A DNA stretch of 15,184 bases from GCA-2686265 sp036010965 (GCA_036010965.1 DASCMO010000018.1:1-15184); one strand, 5' to 3'. Numbered from the stretch's first letter, positions 1-8,130 are shown. Translations and numbers: made by a program. The notes: generated by a model from the sequence alone, not told the origin.

Positions 1-38
1 TGCCACCACAGAGATCACAGTTCGTCATCTGAAACCAC

Positions 39-50
39 ACCCGCGCGGGT
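39..50. repeat. 12-bp perfect palindrome upstream of the first gene
   Basis: The sequence ACCCGCGCGGGT reads the same on both strands. It lies about 60 bases before the HEAT-VWA gene. It could be a protein-binding dyad, or a 4-bp hairpin with a GCGC loop at the end of an unseen upstream gene, since TT follows it. In DNA this GC-rich a short CG palindrome can arise by chance. The rest of positions 1-108 shows nothing I can name. Confidence 0.25.
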
Positions 51-108
51 TCGGCAAACGTATCCGAAACTCCTCGGGCTCGATGGGCTAGCATCTGCCG
101 AGGGGCGG

Positions 109-1947
109 ATGGCGCAAGCGCCACGTCCCGGGGCGTGCATGCAGGGCGATAGAGAGTCGAGGGGGTTTCGAGGGACCTGGGTGACCGCGCTGGGAGGGGC
201 GCTCGCCTGTGGTGCCCTCCTGGCAGCAGCGACGCCGGGCGAGCGGCCGCTTGACGAGCTCCTGGAGGAGGTGCGCGAGGCGGGCGATGACGTCGATCCC
301 GGCGTGTTTGACGAGATCGGCGCGCACCTGGACCTCGACGGCTTCCGGACCCTGCAGCAGGCCGTCGTGCTCGTGATCGATCCGGATCTGCTGCAGCGCG
401 CATACGGCCAGTTCGTCGGATTTCGCGACACCGACCTCGAGCTGGGGGTCGTCGAGTGGCTGAACGAGCACGCCAACGCCGGCCACTTCAGCAGCAGACG
501 GCAGGCGGCGACGCGTGCCCTGTGCGGCTTTGGCGGCGACGCGCTGAAGGAGATGCGCGCGATCCTCGAGGGTAACTCCGACCAGGTTTGCAGGCAGATC
601 GCGATCGGCGGCCTGGTGCCCATGATTCAGGCGCAGCGCACGCCGGAGGCGTTGACTCAGTTCCTGGCGTGGTACCGCGTGGGGATCTCAGGGTCGCGCG
701 AGACCGCTCTGAGAACGATTGGTGTCTTTCGGTCCAAGGAGTGCCTGAAGGTCTTGGAGAGAGCTCTGGGGGACAAGGCGACATCGGCGCAGACCAAGGC
801 CCTCGTGCTCGGCGCCTTGGGCGCGATGGAGAGCGAGCGCGCCATTGAGCTGGTCGAGGCCGAGCTCGACTCAAACCATCCGATGGTGAGCCTGGCAGCC
901 ATCCGAGCTCTGACCCAGGCCGGCCTGCGCGGTCACGAACACGTCCTGCGGCGGCTGGAGCGCTCTCGGGAGCCGGCGGTACGCCGCGAGGCCCTCATCG
1001 CTCAGTCGGCCTTCGCAGCAGGTGAGGCCTGGGAGCGGCGCGTCAATGCGGCCCTGCACTCGCGCGACCACGCCTTGCGCATGGGGGCTGCGATCGCGCT
1101 CGAGCGCATCGGGAGCGTCGCGGCGATGGAGGCGCTCCACGGGCTGCTCGATGATCCCAGCCATCTCGTCCGTGCTGAGGTGATCGAGTGCGTCGCGCGC
1201 CTGCGCAGGCCGGACTCCGTTGCGCTGCTCGTCGACAACCTCGCCGGGGAGACCATGCGCTTGCAGCGGCGGACCTGCGAGATCCTCGTCGGTTTGACTG
1301 GCTTGGAACTGGGCCTGAACGCGAGGCGTTGGCAGAGCTGGTGGGCGGCGGAGGGCGAGAGCTTCGAGTTGCCGAGCCCCGAGGAGCTCGCCGCCGCGCG
1401 GGAGCGGCGAACTCGCCGGCAGAGTCTTGAGAACCGCACGGTGGCCGCCTTCTACGGGATCAGTATCGACAGCGATCGGCTCTGCTTCGTGCTCGATGTC
1501 AGCGGATCGATGGAGGGTGACCGGCTGACCCTGCTCAGGGAGGAGATGACTCGCACCCTGGAGCGCTTCGATGACGGCGGGCGATTCAACGTCATCTTAT
1601 TCTCGGACCAGGTGCGCAAGTGGAAGGGCAAGCTGGTGGAGATGGACGAGCGCTCGAGGGCTTCCGCTCGGCGAACCATTCGCGGCATGCGCGCCGGCGG
1701 AGGCACGGCGCTCTTCGACGGCCTGGAGGAAGGCCTCGAGGATGTCGAGGTCGACACGATCATCCTGCTCTCCGACGGCATGCCGTCGGTCGGAAGGATC
1801 CAGGGGACCGAGCAGATCCTGGACGAGATCAATCGGCGCAACGCGCTGCGGCGAGTCGTGATCCACACGGTCTCGGTGGGCGGCAGCAGCGGCCTCTTGC
1901 GGCGGCTGGCAGAAGCCAGCGGCGGGGCGTATCGCGAGGTCCGCTGA
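109..1947 (+). CDS. HEAT-repeat / von Willebrand factor A domain protein, exported or membrane-anchored
   Basis: The 612-residue protein has an N-terminal hydrophobic segment (about residues 24-41), which is a signal peptide or membrane anchor. A helical HEAT-type region follows (about 125-420), with repeated units of the type 'A..AL..IGS..A.E.L..LL.D'. A charged linker then leads to a C-terminal VWA domain (about 455-612). The metal-ion-dependent adhesion site looks complete: D463-x-S465-x-S467, T533 in a GGGTALFDGL stretch, and D556 in LLSDG. VWA domains of this kind bind protein ligands through a divalent cation, and HEAT arrays are protein-interaction scaffolds, so a binding role outside or at the membrane is inferred. 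No catalytic site is visible. The start at 109 has AGGGG at 101-105, which is close (3 bases). ATG 139 (residue 11) is an alternative that gives a more typical signal peptide. It ends in TGA. Confidence 0.88.
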   Translation: MAQAPRPGACMQGDRESRGFRGTWVTALGGALACGALLAAATPGERPLDELLEEVREAGDDVDPGVFDEIGAHLDLDGFRTLQQAVVLVIDPDLLQRAYGQFVGFRDTDLELGVVEWLNEHANAGHFSSRRQAATRALCGFGGDALKEMRAILEGNSDQVCRQIAIGGLVPMIQAQRTPEALTQFLAWYRVGISGSRETALRTIGVFRSKECLKVLERALGDKATSAQTKALVLGALGAMESERAIELVEAELDSNHPMVSLAAIRALTQAGLRGHEHVLRRLERSREPAVRREALIAQSAFAAGEAWERRVNAALHSRDHALRMGAAIALERIGSVAAMEALHGLLDDPSHLVRAEVIECVARLRRPDSVALLVDNLAGETMRLQRRTCEILVGLTGLELGLNARRWQSWWAAEGESFELPSPEELAAARERRTRRQSLENRTVAAFYGISIDSDRLCFVLDVSGSMEGDRLTLLREEMTRTLERFDDGGRFNVILFSDQVRKWKGKLVEMDERSRASARRTIRGMRAGGGTALFDGLEEGLEDVEVDTIILLSDGMPSVGRIQGTEQILDEINRRNALRRVVIHTVSVGGSSGLLRRLAEASGGAYREVR

Positions 1948-2189
1948 GAATAGCTTGGGCGGGCCGTGCGAATCCGTCGCGCTCCCGGCTAATGACGAGG
2001 TTGTTACTCTGGTGCGCACGCCTGCTAGTCCGGTGGCTACACTCCGAGAGGTGGCCTCGGCGCGACTGATCGTGCGGGTGGGATGGGTGCTGTGGAACAG
2101 CCCCGCGGATGCGCCGCGCCTCCCCGATCGCGTGCTCGAGGCGGAGTACTGAAGACCGCGCACCACAGAAGAACGGGAGACGAGATCCG

Positions 2190-4274
2190 ATGAGCCTTCG
2201 AACCAGCCTGTACGCCTTCTTCGGCGCGGCTCTCCTCTCGACGACCTCCTTGCTAGGGCACGGCGGCGGCCACACGCCGCCCCCTCCCCCCGGCCCGCCC
2301 CCGCCCCCGGCGCCCCCGCCCTGGTCGGGGCCCGGCGACACTGGCGCCGGACCCCGTTCGCCCGGGAGGGGTGGCGGCCCCTCCGTCCCCGGTCCGTCCG
2401 GGCCCGCGGTGCCGGGTGCGGGGCGCGCTCAGCCGGGTTCGTCCAATCCCGTCCCACAAACCCCCATCCCTACCAGCGGCTTCGACCCGGGCACCTGGGA
2501 CCACTGGTGGAGGTTCAATCAGAACGCCTTCATCGACCTCAAGCGGGGCATCTGGAAGGTGCGCACGAAGACCGGCAGCGACGAGTTCTTCCTGGGGACG
2601 GGGAACCAGACGGTGCCCGCGACCAGCTTGCAGCCGAGTCGTGTCCAGCTCGCTGAACGGGTCATCCCGGGCCTGATCCGCGTGCTCGAACGCGAGGGGC
2701 GCTCCGAGGTCCTCTCGGGCTGCCTGATGGCGCTGGCGAAGATCGGTGATGTGCCGTCCGCGGCCGAGGCGAGCACCTCCGAGGTCCTGGCGGGCTTCAT
2801 TGCTGACGGTGAACAGCAGATGGGCGAGACCGCCGCCTTGGCTCTCGGTGTGCTGGGCAGTCGCACTTCGCTCTTCGACCTGGCCGCCCTGGCAGCCGAC
2901 GAAGATCGCGGACGCGAGCTGTGCGGCGGAGGCAAGGTCGCGACGCGCACGCGCGCCTTCGCCGCCTACGGGCTGGGCTTTCTGGCTCGCCGGAGCGAGA
3001 ACGAGGACGTGCGGCGCTTCGCCGTGCACCGCCTGACGCGCCTGTTGGAGCGGGACGACACCGCCTCCCACGACCTCGGCGTGGCCTGCATCCATGCCCT
3101 GGGCTTGATCGTTCTGCCGAGCTCGCCGGATGGGATCGTACACGCGGGGAAACCGCCCGGAACATCGCGCGAGGCCCTCGCGGGCCACCTGCTGGAGCTC
3201 TTCGCCAACCAGCGCCTCTCCGATCGCCTGCGTGCGCACCTGCCGCGGGCCCTGACCGTCGGGATTGACCCGCGGGCGTCCGCGCAGGACGAGAACGACC
3301 ATCGCTCGCGGGTCGCCGCGGCCCTGATGGGTGCCCTGCAGCGCTCGCGCACTGACCGCGAGGTGACCTACGGCTGCGTCTTCGCCCTCGGGCGCATCGG
3401 CAACGCCGGCGGCGGCACCCTCGACGTGCGCATCCGCAAGACGCTCATTAAGGTCGCGGCGGACGGGGACTCGATGGCGCGCAACTTCGCTCTGATCGCT
3501 CTGGCGCAGGTCGCGAGCACGCCAGGTCCCGATGGCTACGATGCGATGAGCGGGGCAGCGGAAGTGGACTCGCTGCTGCAGAAGACCCTCGCGCGCGGCA
3601 AGAGCCGCTCTCGCCCGTGGGCCGCCCTGGCTCTGGGCGTGAAGGGCGACCGCCTGCGGCGGCGCGGGCTCGAACTCTCCGACGACGCCTCCGCGGCCTT
3701 GCGCGCCTCCCTGCGCGACTGTGGCTCGCCGATGGACATGGGCGCCTACGCTCTGGCCCTGGGCATGCGCCGCGATGTGAAGGCGCGGGAGTTGCTCCTG
3801 GAGAAGCTCTTCGGCGTCAAGGAGGCCGCGGCCCGTGCGCACCTGGCGGTGGCCGTCGGCCTGCTGGGCGAGCGCAGCTCCATTGATGCTCTGCGTACGG
3901 CGCTCCCCGAGGCGGCCTGGCAGCCCGATCTCCTGCGCGGCATCGCCGTGGGGCTGGGACTGCTGGGGGATGAGAGCCTCGTCCCCGACCTCGTGAAGCA
4001 GATGGAGGAGACGGACAGCACGGCCCGCAAGGGAGTCTGTGTCTGGGCCCTGGCTCTGGTGGGGGACGCGCGGGCGGTCGAACCGATCCTGGCCATCCTC
4101 GAGGACGAGTCGGTCTCCGACCTGGTGCGCGGCATCGCCGCCCTCGCCATGGGTTTCATCGCGGAGCCGGTAGAGCGGCCCTGGAACACGGCTCTCGCCC
4201 TCGATGTGGCCTATCCCGCGAGTCCGGCGACTCTGTTCGACCCCGGCGGCGGGGGCGTGTTGAATATCCGCTGA
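2190..4274 (+). CDS. Secreted HEAT-repeat protein with proline-rich N-terminal linker
   Basis: The start at ATG 2190 is chosen because it opens a clean signal peptide (MSLRTSLYAFFGAALLSTTS, cleavage near residue 23) and has GGGAGA about 9 bases upstream. The frame is open back to 2109, but that extension is basic and unlike a signal. The product is 694 residues. Mature residues 24-100 are low-complexity His/Gly/Pro/Ser, including runs of proline. A W-x-x-W-W-x-F-N motif near 112-117 opens the folded part. From about 150 to 665 there are many HEAT/PBS-lyase-like helical repeats with ALALG, ALGRIG and AVGLLGE signatures. I recognise this architecture from planctomycete secreted proteins, but its function is unknown to me. 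It probably acts as an extracytoplasmic scaffold. The FG-GAP gene follows 20 bases downstream, so co-transcription is likely. The 242-base gap before it (1948-2189) shows no convincing promoter or gene. Confidence 0.88.
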   Translation: MSLRTSLYAFFGAALLSTTSLLGHGGGHTPPPPPGPPPPPAPPPWSGPGDTGAGPRSPGRGGGPSVPGPSGPAVPGAGRAQPGSSNPVPQTPIPTSGFDPGTWDHWWRFNQNAFIDLKRGIWKVRTKTGSDEFFLGTGNQTVPATSLQPSRVQLAERVIPGLIRVLEREGRSEVLSGCLMALAKIGDVPSAAEASTSEVLAGFIADGEQQMGETAALALGVLGSRTSLFDLAALAADEDRGRELCGGGKVATRTRAFAAYGLGFLARRSENEDVRRFAVHRLTRLLERDDTASHDLGVACIHALGLIVLPSSPDGIVHAGKPPGTSREALAGHLLELFANQRLSDRLRAHLPRALTVGIDPRASAQDENDHRSRVAAALMGALQRSRTDREVTYGCVFALGRIGNAGGGTLDVRIRKTLIKVAADGDSMARNFALIALAQVASTPGPDGYDAMSGAAEVDSLLQKTLARGKSRSRPWAALALGVKGDRLRRRGLELSDDASAALRASLRDCGSPMDMGAYALALGMRRDVKARELLLEKLFGVKEAAARAHLAVAVGLLGERSSIDALRTALPEAAWQPDLLRGIAVGLGLLGDESLVPDLVKQMEETDSTARKGVCVWALALVGDARAVEPILAILEDESVSDLVRGIAALAMGFIAEPVERPWNTALALDVAYPASPATLFDPGGGGVLNIR
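2280..2321 (-). repeat. C-tract cluster; G-quadruplex-capable on the minus strand
   Basis: The plus strand has seven runs of three to six C separated by one to four bases. On the minus strand these become closely spaced G runs, more than the four needed for an intramolecular G-quadruplex. The cluster encodes the proline-rich linker just after the signal peptide of the HEAT-repeat protein, so proline codons (CCC/CCG) alone may explain it. Confidence 0.55.
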
Positions 4275-4294
4275 GGCCATAGACTGGAGTGGTG

Positions 4295-6022
4295 ATGTCC
4301 CCGTCACGCTCCCTGCTGCTGCTTGCCTTGCTGTCCGGCCCGGCCCGGGCTCAGCTCGCGCCCCTCTTCGAGGTCGAGGGGGCCTCCGCCGGAGACTGGT
4401 TCGGCTACAGCGTCGCCGCTGCCGGCGATGTGAACGGCGACGGGGTCGCGGACTTCATCGTCGGGGCACACCAGAACCTCAACGGCGGCCACTCGCCCGA
4501 CCCCGGCTACGCGCGCGTCTACTCCGGCGTCGACGCCAGCCTGTTGTGGCAGTTCGAGGGGGACGGCACGAACTGGGTCGACGGTCCCGATGACCACTTC
4601 GGCCAGGCCGTCTCGGCGGCGGGCGACGTGGACCTCGACGGTTTTGGCGATCTGCTCGTCGGCGCCTACAAGGTGGACCAGCTCGGCACCCTGAACGTCG
4701 GGATGGTGCGGACCTTCTCCGGTCAGGACGGGTCGATCCTCGGCGAACTGCATGGGGAAACCGGCGGCGACCGCATGGGGATCTCGGTGGCTTCGATGGG
4801 CGACGTGAACGCCGACGGAGTCCCCGACCTCGTCACCGGCGTCTACAAGGACGACAACACGGTCTACAACGCCGGGAGCGTGCGCCTGTACTCGGGGGCG
4901 GACGGTGCGCTGCTCGCGGTATATGACGGCGACGACGTCGGCGAGGCCTTCGGCTGGGCCAGCGCGTCGGCGGGGGACGTGGACGCGGACGGCGTCATGG
5001 ACGTGGTCGGCGGCGGGCCGCAGGACGGAGAGGGAGGCGCCTTCGCGGGCAGCGTCTCGGTCTTCTCGGGGGCCACGGGCCTGCGCATCCATCACTGGGT
5101 CGGCCTGGCGGCGGACGACTGGTTTGGCCACGCGGTGGACGGCGCCGGGGACGTCAACGGGGACGGCTACGACGACATCCTGATCGGGGCCATCCAGAGC
5201 CAGTTGACAGGTCATGCAACGGGAGCGGGATACGTCCAGGTCCGCTCGGGGAAGGACGGAGTGCTGCTCCATCATCTGGAGGGAGACGGCTTGCACGACC
5301 AGTTAGGTTTCGCCGTGCGCGGTGTGGGTGACGTCACCGGCGACGGGCACGCGGACTTTCTCGTGGGCGCTCCGCGGGCGGTGAGCCTGGGCCTCGCCCC
5401 CACAGGCCTCGCCGGTTACGCGCGCCTATACTCGGGCCGCGACGGAGAGCTGATGTACACCTTTACCGGCAGAGCCGCGGACGATCAGTTCGGCGTGGGT
5501 CTCGACATCCTGGAGGACCTGGACGGCGACGGTGTCGAGGAGTTCCTCTTCGGAGCGTGCGAGGATGATGCGATCCAGTCGCGGCCGGGCTACGCCCAAG
5601 TGATCTCCGGTGCGCTGGTCCTGACCGTCAGGTACTGCACCGCGGCCGCCAACTCCGCCGGATCCGGTGCGCTTCTCGACCACTCGGGTTCATTGAGCGT
5701 GGGGGAGAACAACTTCGCCCTGCGTGTCAGCGGATGTCCCACGAACCACTTCGGGCTCTTCTACTACGGGTCCCAGAGCACCGAGCTGCCCTTTGGTGAC
5801 GGGTTTCGTTGCATCGGCGGGACGGTCATTCGCCTGGGGATCGCGAACACCGGCGCGGCGGGTGTGGCGGCGTGGAACATCGATCTGGACCATCCGCCCC
5901 AGCCGACGGGGCAGATCACGCCCGGGTCGCACTGGAACTTTCAGTTCTGGTACCGGGACATCCCGGCCGGGATGAGCGGCTTCAACCTGTCCGACGCCCT
6001 GGGCGGGACCTTCTCGCCTTGA
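4295..6022 (+). CDS. Secreted FG-GAP seven-bladed beta-propeller with planctomycete-type C-terminal domain
   Basis: The start is ATG 4295, with GGAG at 4286-4289; two GTG codons directly before it are in frame but fit the spacing less well. The 575-residue product has a signal peptide (MSPSRSLLLLALLSGPARA, cleaved before Q). Seven FG-GAP repeats span about residues 25-435. Each has a D-x-FG/LG/MG element followed by GD(V/L)-x-x-DG-x-x-D, the Ca-binding loop pattern of integrin-alpha-like propellers. One repeat has a degenerate first element (EAFGW), and the last has EDLDGDG in place of GDV. From Y447-C448 to the end runs a separate domain with a WYRD motif and a final S-D-A motif, which I recognise from many planctomycete secreted proteins. 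Its function is unknown and a sorting or surface-attachment role is only a guess. The whole protein is probably secreted or surface-bound and structural or adhesive. It follows the HEAT gene by 20 bases. Confidence 0.9.
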   Translation: MSPSRSLLLLALLSGPARAQLAPLFEVEGASAGDWFGYSVAAAGDVNGDGVADFIVGAHQNLNGGHSPDPGYARVYSGVDASLLWQFEGDGTNWVDGPDDHFGQAVSAAGDVDLDGFGDLLVGAYKVDQLGTLNVGMVRTFSGQDGSILGELHGETGGDRMGISVASMGDVNADGVPDLVTGVYKDDNTVYNAGSVRLYSGADGALLAVYDGDDVGEAFGWASASAGDVDADGVMDVVGGGPQDGEGGAFAGSVSVFSGATGLRIHHWVGLAADDWFGHAVDGAGDVNGDGYDDILIGAIQSQLTGHATGAGYVQVRSGKDGVLLHHLEGDGLHDQLGFAVRGVGDVTGDGHADFLVGAPRAVSLGLAPTGLAGYARLYSGRDGELMYTFTGRAADDQFGVGLDILEDLDGDGVEEFLFGACEDDAIQSRPGYAQVISGALVLTVRYCTAAANSAGSGALLDHSGSLSVGENNFALRVSGCPTNHFGLFYYGSQSTELPFGDGFRCIGGTVIRLGIANTGAAGVAAWNIDLDHPPQPTGQITPGSHWNFQFWYRDIPAGMSGFNLSDALGGTFSP

Positions 6023-6162
6023 CAGGTGCTGGTCCTCGCCGTCGCTCTCGCTTCCCACGGGAGCTCGGAGTCGTTCCACCCGACCACGGTGGGGCAAGTG
6101 ACCGCCTCAAGCGCTGGGCGTATTGACAGACCTCGGGGAGATGCGTTGACTCTCATCTCCGC

Positions 6163-6178
6163 CGTTTCGGTCGAAACG
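6163..6178. promoter_or_regulatory. Perfect 7-2-7 inverted repeat (candidate operator or leader hairpin)
   Basis: CGTTTCG, GT, CGAAACG form two perfect 7-base arms separated by two bases. The element ends 43 bases before the ATG at 6222. The arms contain TTTCG/CGAAA, less GC-rich than the surroundings, so chance from base composition is less likely. Its position fits a transcription-factor dyad near the promoter of the large lipoprotein gene. The 2-base loop is too tight for a good RNA hairpin at full pairing, which favours a DNA-binding site. No matching -10 box could be recognised nearby. The rest of the 6023-6221 gap holds only a weak dyad (CCACC at 6076-6080 with GGTGG at 6088-6092) and nothing else I can name. 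Confidence 0.4.
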
Positions 6179-6221
6179 AAGCGCGGATCCAGACCCTGCT
6201 CGAACGCAGAAGCACTCGCCC

Positions 6222-8102
6222 ATGCGCCAAGCCCTCTCCCGCGACGCTGCCCTCGCCATGCTGCTTGCGACGCTTTATTGCGCCGTGGGCTGTGGTGATC
6301 CGGGGTCGGACGACATTGGCGCAGGGGAGGGGGCCGGGGACGCGACCGATGCGCTGTCGCAAGCCGCGGGAGCTGGACAGCTGGAGCGCCCGCAGACGCT
6401 CGTCGAGAAGCTCACCGGGATGGCCGACCCCGAGGCGGACGACTGGCGCACGGAGGTGCTCAACTCCGCGAGCGGCGACCAGCTGAAGGCCCTCGCGCAC
6501 TTGCTCGAGGCACCCGGAACACTCACCGAAGACGCCCTCGCGTCTCTCGTCGCGCCGGGCTTCGCTTGCGGAGCCCTGCGCCCGGGAGACCTCACGGCGG
6601 TCCGGGATGATGCCTCGGCGTTCGTTCGGCGACCCGCCGAGCCCCTCGTTCTCGATCCGGCTGGGGGCGCCTCTCGCGGTGCGCAGGGGCTCGCCGCGGC
6701 CCTCGCGGAGCTGCTCGTCCCGCACGCCGGAAGCACTCATCCGCACGCCAAGTTCAAGCCATTCACCATCGATGAGGGTGAGGGGGACTTCACGACCCGC
6801 ACCTACCTCGAGATTTCCGGAGGGCTCGAGGCGGGCGTGCTCCAGACCAACGCCACCTGGGCCTGTCGCTGGGCGATGCCGCCCCCGGACTCCGGACAGG
6901 TGCCGCGCCTGCTCTGGATCGGAGTGGAGGAGCACGAGGAAGTGTTGCTGCGGACTGCCGCAGGCCCGCTGTTTCGCGACTACACCGAGTCGGCCCTGGG
7001 GGCCAACTCGGCCTACGCCGAGAAGGAGCTGCCGGGGCTCAATCATTGGCTGACGCGCATCAGCGAGCTGATGAACATGTCGATCGCCGGACACAGCGGC
7101 CTGGCACTGGGCGATGTGAACGGCGACGGTCTGGAGGACCTGTACGTCTGCGACTCCGGCGGTCTGCCCAATCGACTCTACGTGCAGAACGCCGACGGGA
7201 CCTTGGACGAGGTCTCCGCGCAGGCGGGCGTCGACTGGCTGGAGCTCTCCTCGTCTGCCTTGCTGATCGACCTCGATGGTGACGGAGACGAGGACCTGGT
7301 CGTCGCCACCCGCCCGTTGCTGCTCTTCGCCGAGAACGACGGTTCGGGCGCCTTCACCATCCGTGCCCGGGAGCGCGCGGGGAACGGGCCGATGTCCCTG
7401 GCCGCCGCCGACCCCGACTCGGACGGCGACCTGGACGTCTACCTCTGCGCCTACGACTCGCACCCCGAGAGCCTGCAGGTCGGCGCCTATCCCTATCACG
7501 ATGCCAACAACGGCGAACCCAACAGCTTCTGGCGCAACGAGGGCGAGTTTCGCTTCGTGGACGTGACCGATGAGGTCGGACTCGGCGAGCACAACTCGCG
7601 CTTTAGCTTCGCCGCGGTCTGGGAGGACTACGACGAGGACGGAGACCTCGACCTGTATGTGGCCAACGACTACGGGCGCAACTGTCTGTACCGAAACGAC
7701 GGCGAAGGACGATTCTCCGACGTCGCCCCCGCGGCGGGCGTCGAGGACATCGCCTCGGGAATGTCGGTCACCTGGGCGGACTACGACCACAACGGGTTCA
7801 TGGACGTCTACGTCAGCAACATGTTCTCGGCCGCGGGGAATCGGGTGACCTTCCAGCGCCGATTCCAGGCTGACAACGACCATGACGACGAGGCCACCGC
7901 CGGCCTGCAGCGCATGGCGCGCGGCAATACCCTCTTCGCCAACTCCGGCGACGGGTCCTTCGTCGATGTGAGCGTTGGTGAAGCCGTGATCATGGGCCGC
8001 TGGGCCTGGGCTGCGAGTTTTGCCGATCTGGACAACGACGGGTGGGAGGACCTCGTCGTCACCAACGGCCACATCACGATGGACAGCGCCGACGACTTGT
8101 GA
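6222..8102 (+). CDS. Lipoprotein with VCBS/FG-GAP (CRTAC1-like) propeller blades 1-6; N-terminal segment ending at in-frame UGA
   Basis: The start at ATG 6222 opens a lipoprotein-type signal (MRQALSRDAALAMLLATLYC then AVG-C24). The box AVGC is acceptable though not the classic LxGC. No clear Shine-Dalgarno is visible. Residues 25-285 form a conserved-looking N-terminal region of CRTAC1-family proteins, with an LNHWL motif near its end. From about 289 there are six VCBS/FG-GAP blades with Ca-binding cores DVNGDGLED, DLDGDGDED, DPDSDGDLD, DYDEDGDLD, DYDHNGFMD and DLDNDGWED. The reading frame then meets TGA at 8100-8102 (codon 627). A six-bladed remnant with the seventh blade in the same frame just beyond the stop argues that this is not a natural protein end. 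See the full-length reading at 6222-10592. Confidence 0.85.
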   Translation: MRQALSRDAALAMLLATLYCAVGCGDPGSDDIGAGEGAGDATDALSQAAGAGQLERPQTLVEKLTGMADPEADDWRTEVLNSASGDQLKALAHLLEAPGTLTEDALASLVAPGFACGALRPGDLTAVRDDASAFVRRPAEPLVLDPAGGASRGAQGLAAALAELLVPHAGSTHPHAKFKPFTIDEGEGDFTTRTYLEISGGLEAGVLQTNATWACRWAMPPPDSGQVPRLLWIGVEEHEEVLLRTAAGPLFRDYTESALGANSAYAEKELPGLNHWLTRISELMNMSIAGHSGLALGDVNGDGLEDLYVCDSGGLPNRLYVQNADGTLDEVSAQAGVDWLELSSSALLIDLDGDGDEDLVVATRPLLLFAENDGSGAFTIRARERAGNGPMSLAAADPDSDGDLDVYLCAYDSHPESLQVGAYPYHDANNGEPNSFWRNEGEFRFVDVTDEVGLGEHNSRFSFAAVWEDYDEDGDLDLYVANDYGRNCLYRNDGEGRFSDVAPAAGVEDIASGMSVTWADYDHNGFMDVYVSNMFSAAGNRVTFQRRFQADNDHDDEATAGLQRMARGNTLFANSGDGSFVDVSVGEAVIMGRWAWAASFADLDNDGWEDLVVTNGHITMDSADDL

Positions 8103-8130
8103 AGCTTCTTCTGGCGGCACGTGGTGTCGC
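8100..8130 (+). promoter_or_regulatory. In-frame UGA followed by a SECIS-like hairpin
   Basis: UGA occupies 8100-8102. After 11 bases, GCGGCAC (8114-8120) pairs fully with GTGTCGC (8124-8130), including one G-U pair, around a GTG loop (8121-8123). The known loose rules for bacterial SECIS elements are a stem-loop in the coding sequence just after the UGA, an apical loop 16-37 bases away, and a G in the first two loop positions. Here the loop begins 18 bases after the UGA and its first base is G. The E. coli fdhF minimal element also sits 11 bases after its UGA and is 17 bases long. Unlike fdhF, there is no bulged U and no GGUC loop. Hairpins are common by chance in GC-rich coding DNA, so this is suggestive only. 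Confidence 0.35.

Noticed and set aside
1955..2152. A 65-codon frame in the gap between the first two genes
   Set aside because: Weak start, no ribosome binding site, no recognisable motif; more likely spacer.
2253..4307. A 684-codon open frame on the minus strand across the HEAT-repeat gene
   Set aside because: It is antisense to a gene with a signal peptide and clear repeats. Its composition (rich in Arg, Gly, Ala, His) is what GC-rich codon bias produces on the opposite strand, and it shows no domain.
6076..6092. CCACC/GGTGG dyad after the FG-GAP gene as a terminator
   Set aside because: Only 5 bp, a 7-base loop and no T-run; too weak to call.
6123..6151. TTGACA and TTGACT as possible -35 boxes before the lipoprotein gene
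   Set aside because: No matching -10 box at 16-18 bases from either; the two are 23 bases apart and may be chance.
8100..8102. Genome-wide reassignment of UGA to a sense codon
   Set aside because: TGA ends at least four other genes here at natural domain ends (1947, 4274, 6022, 12604).
6153..8120. A 655-codon open frame on the minus strand across the VCBS gene
   Set aside because: The Val/His/Asp-rich periodic sequence mirrors the antisense of the Ca-binding repeats; no start signal or recognisable family.
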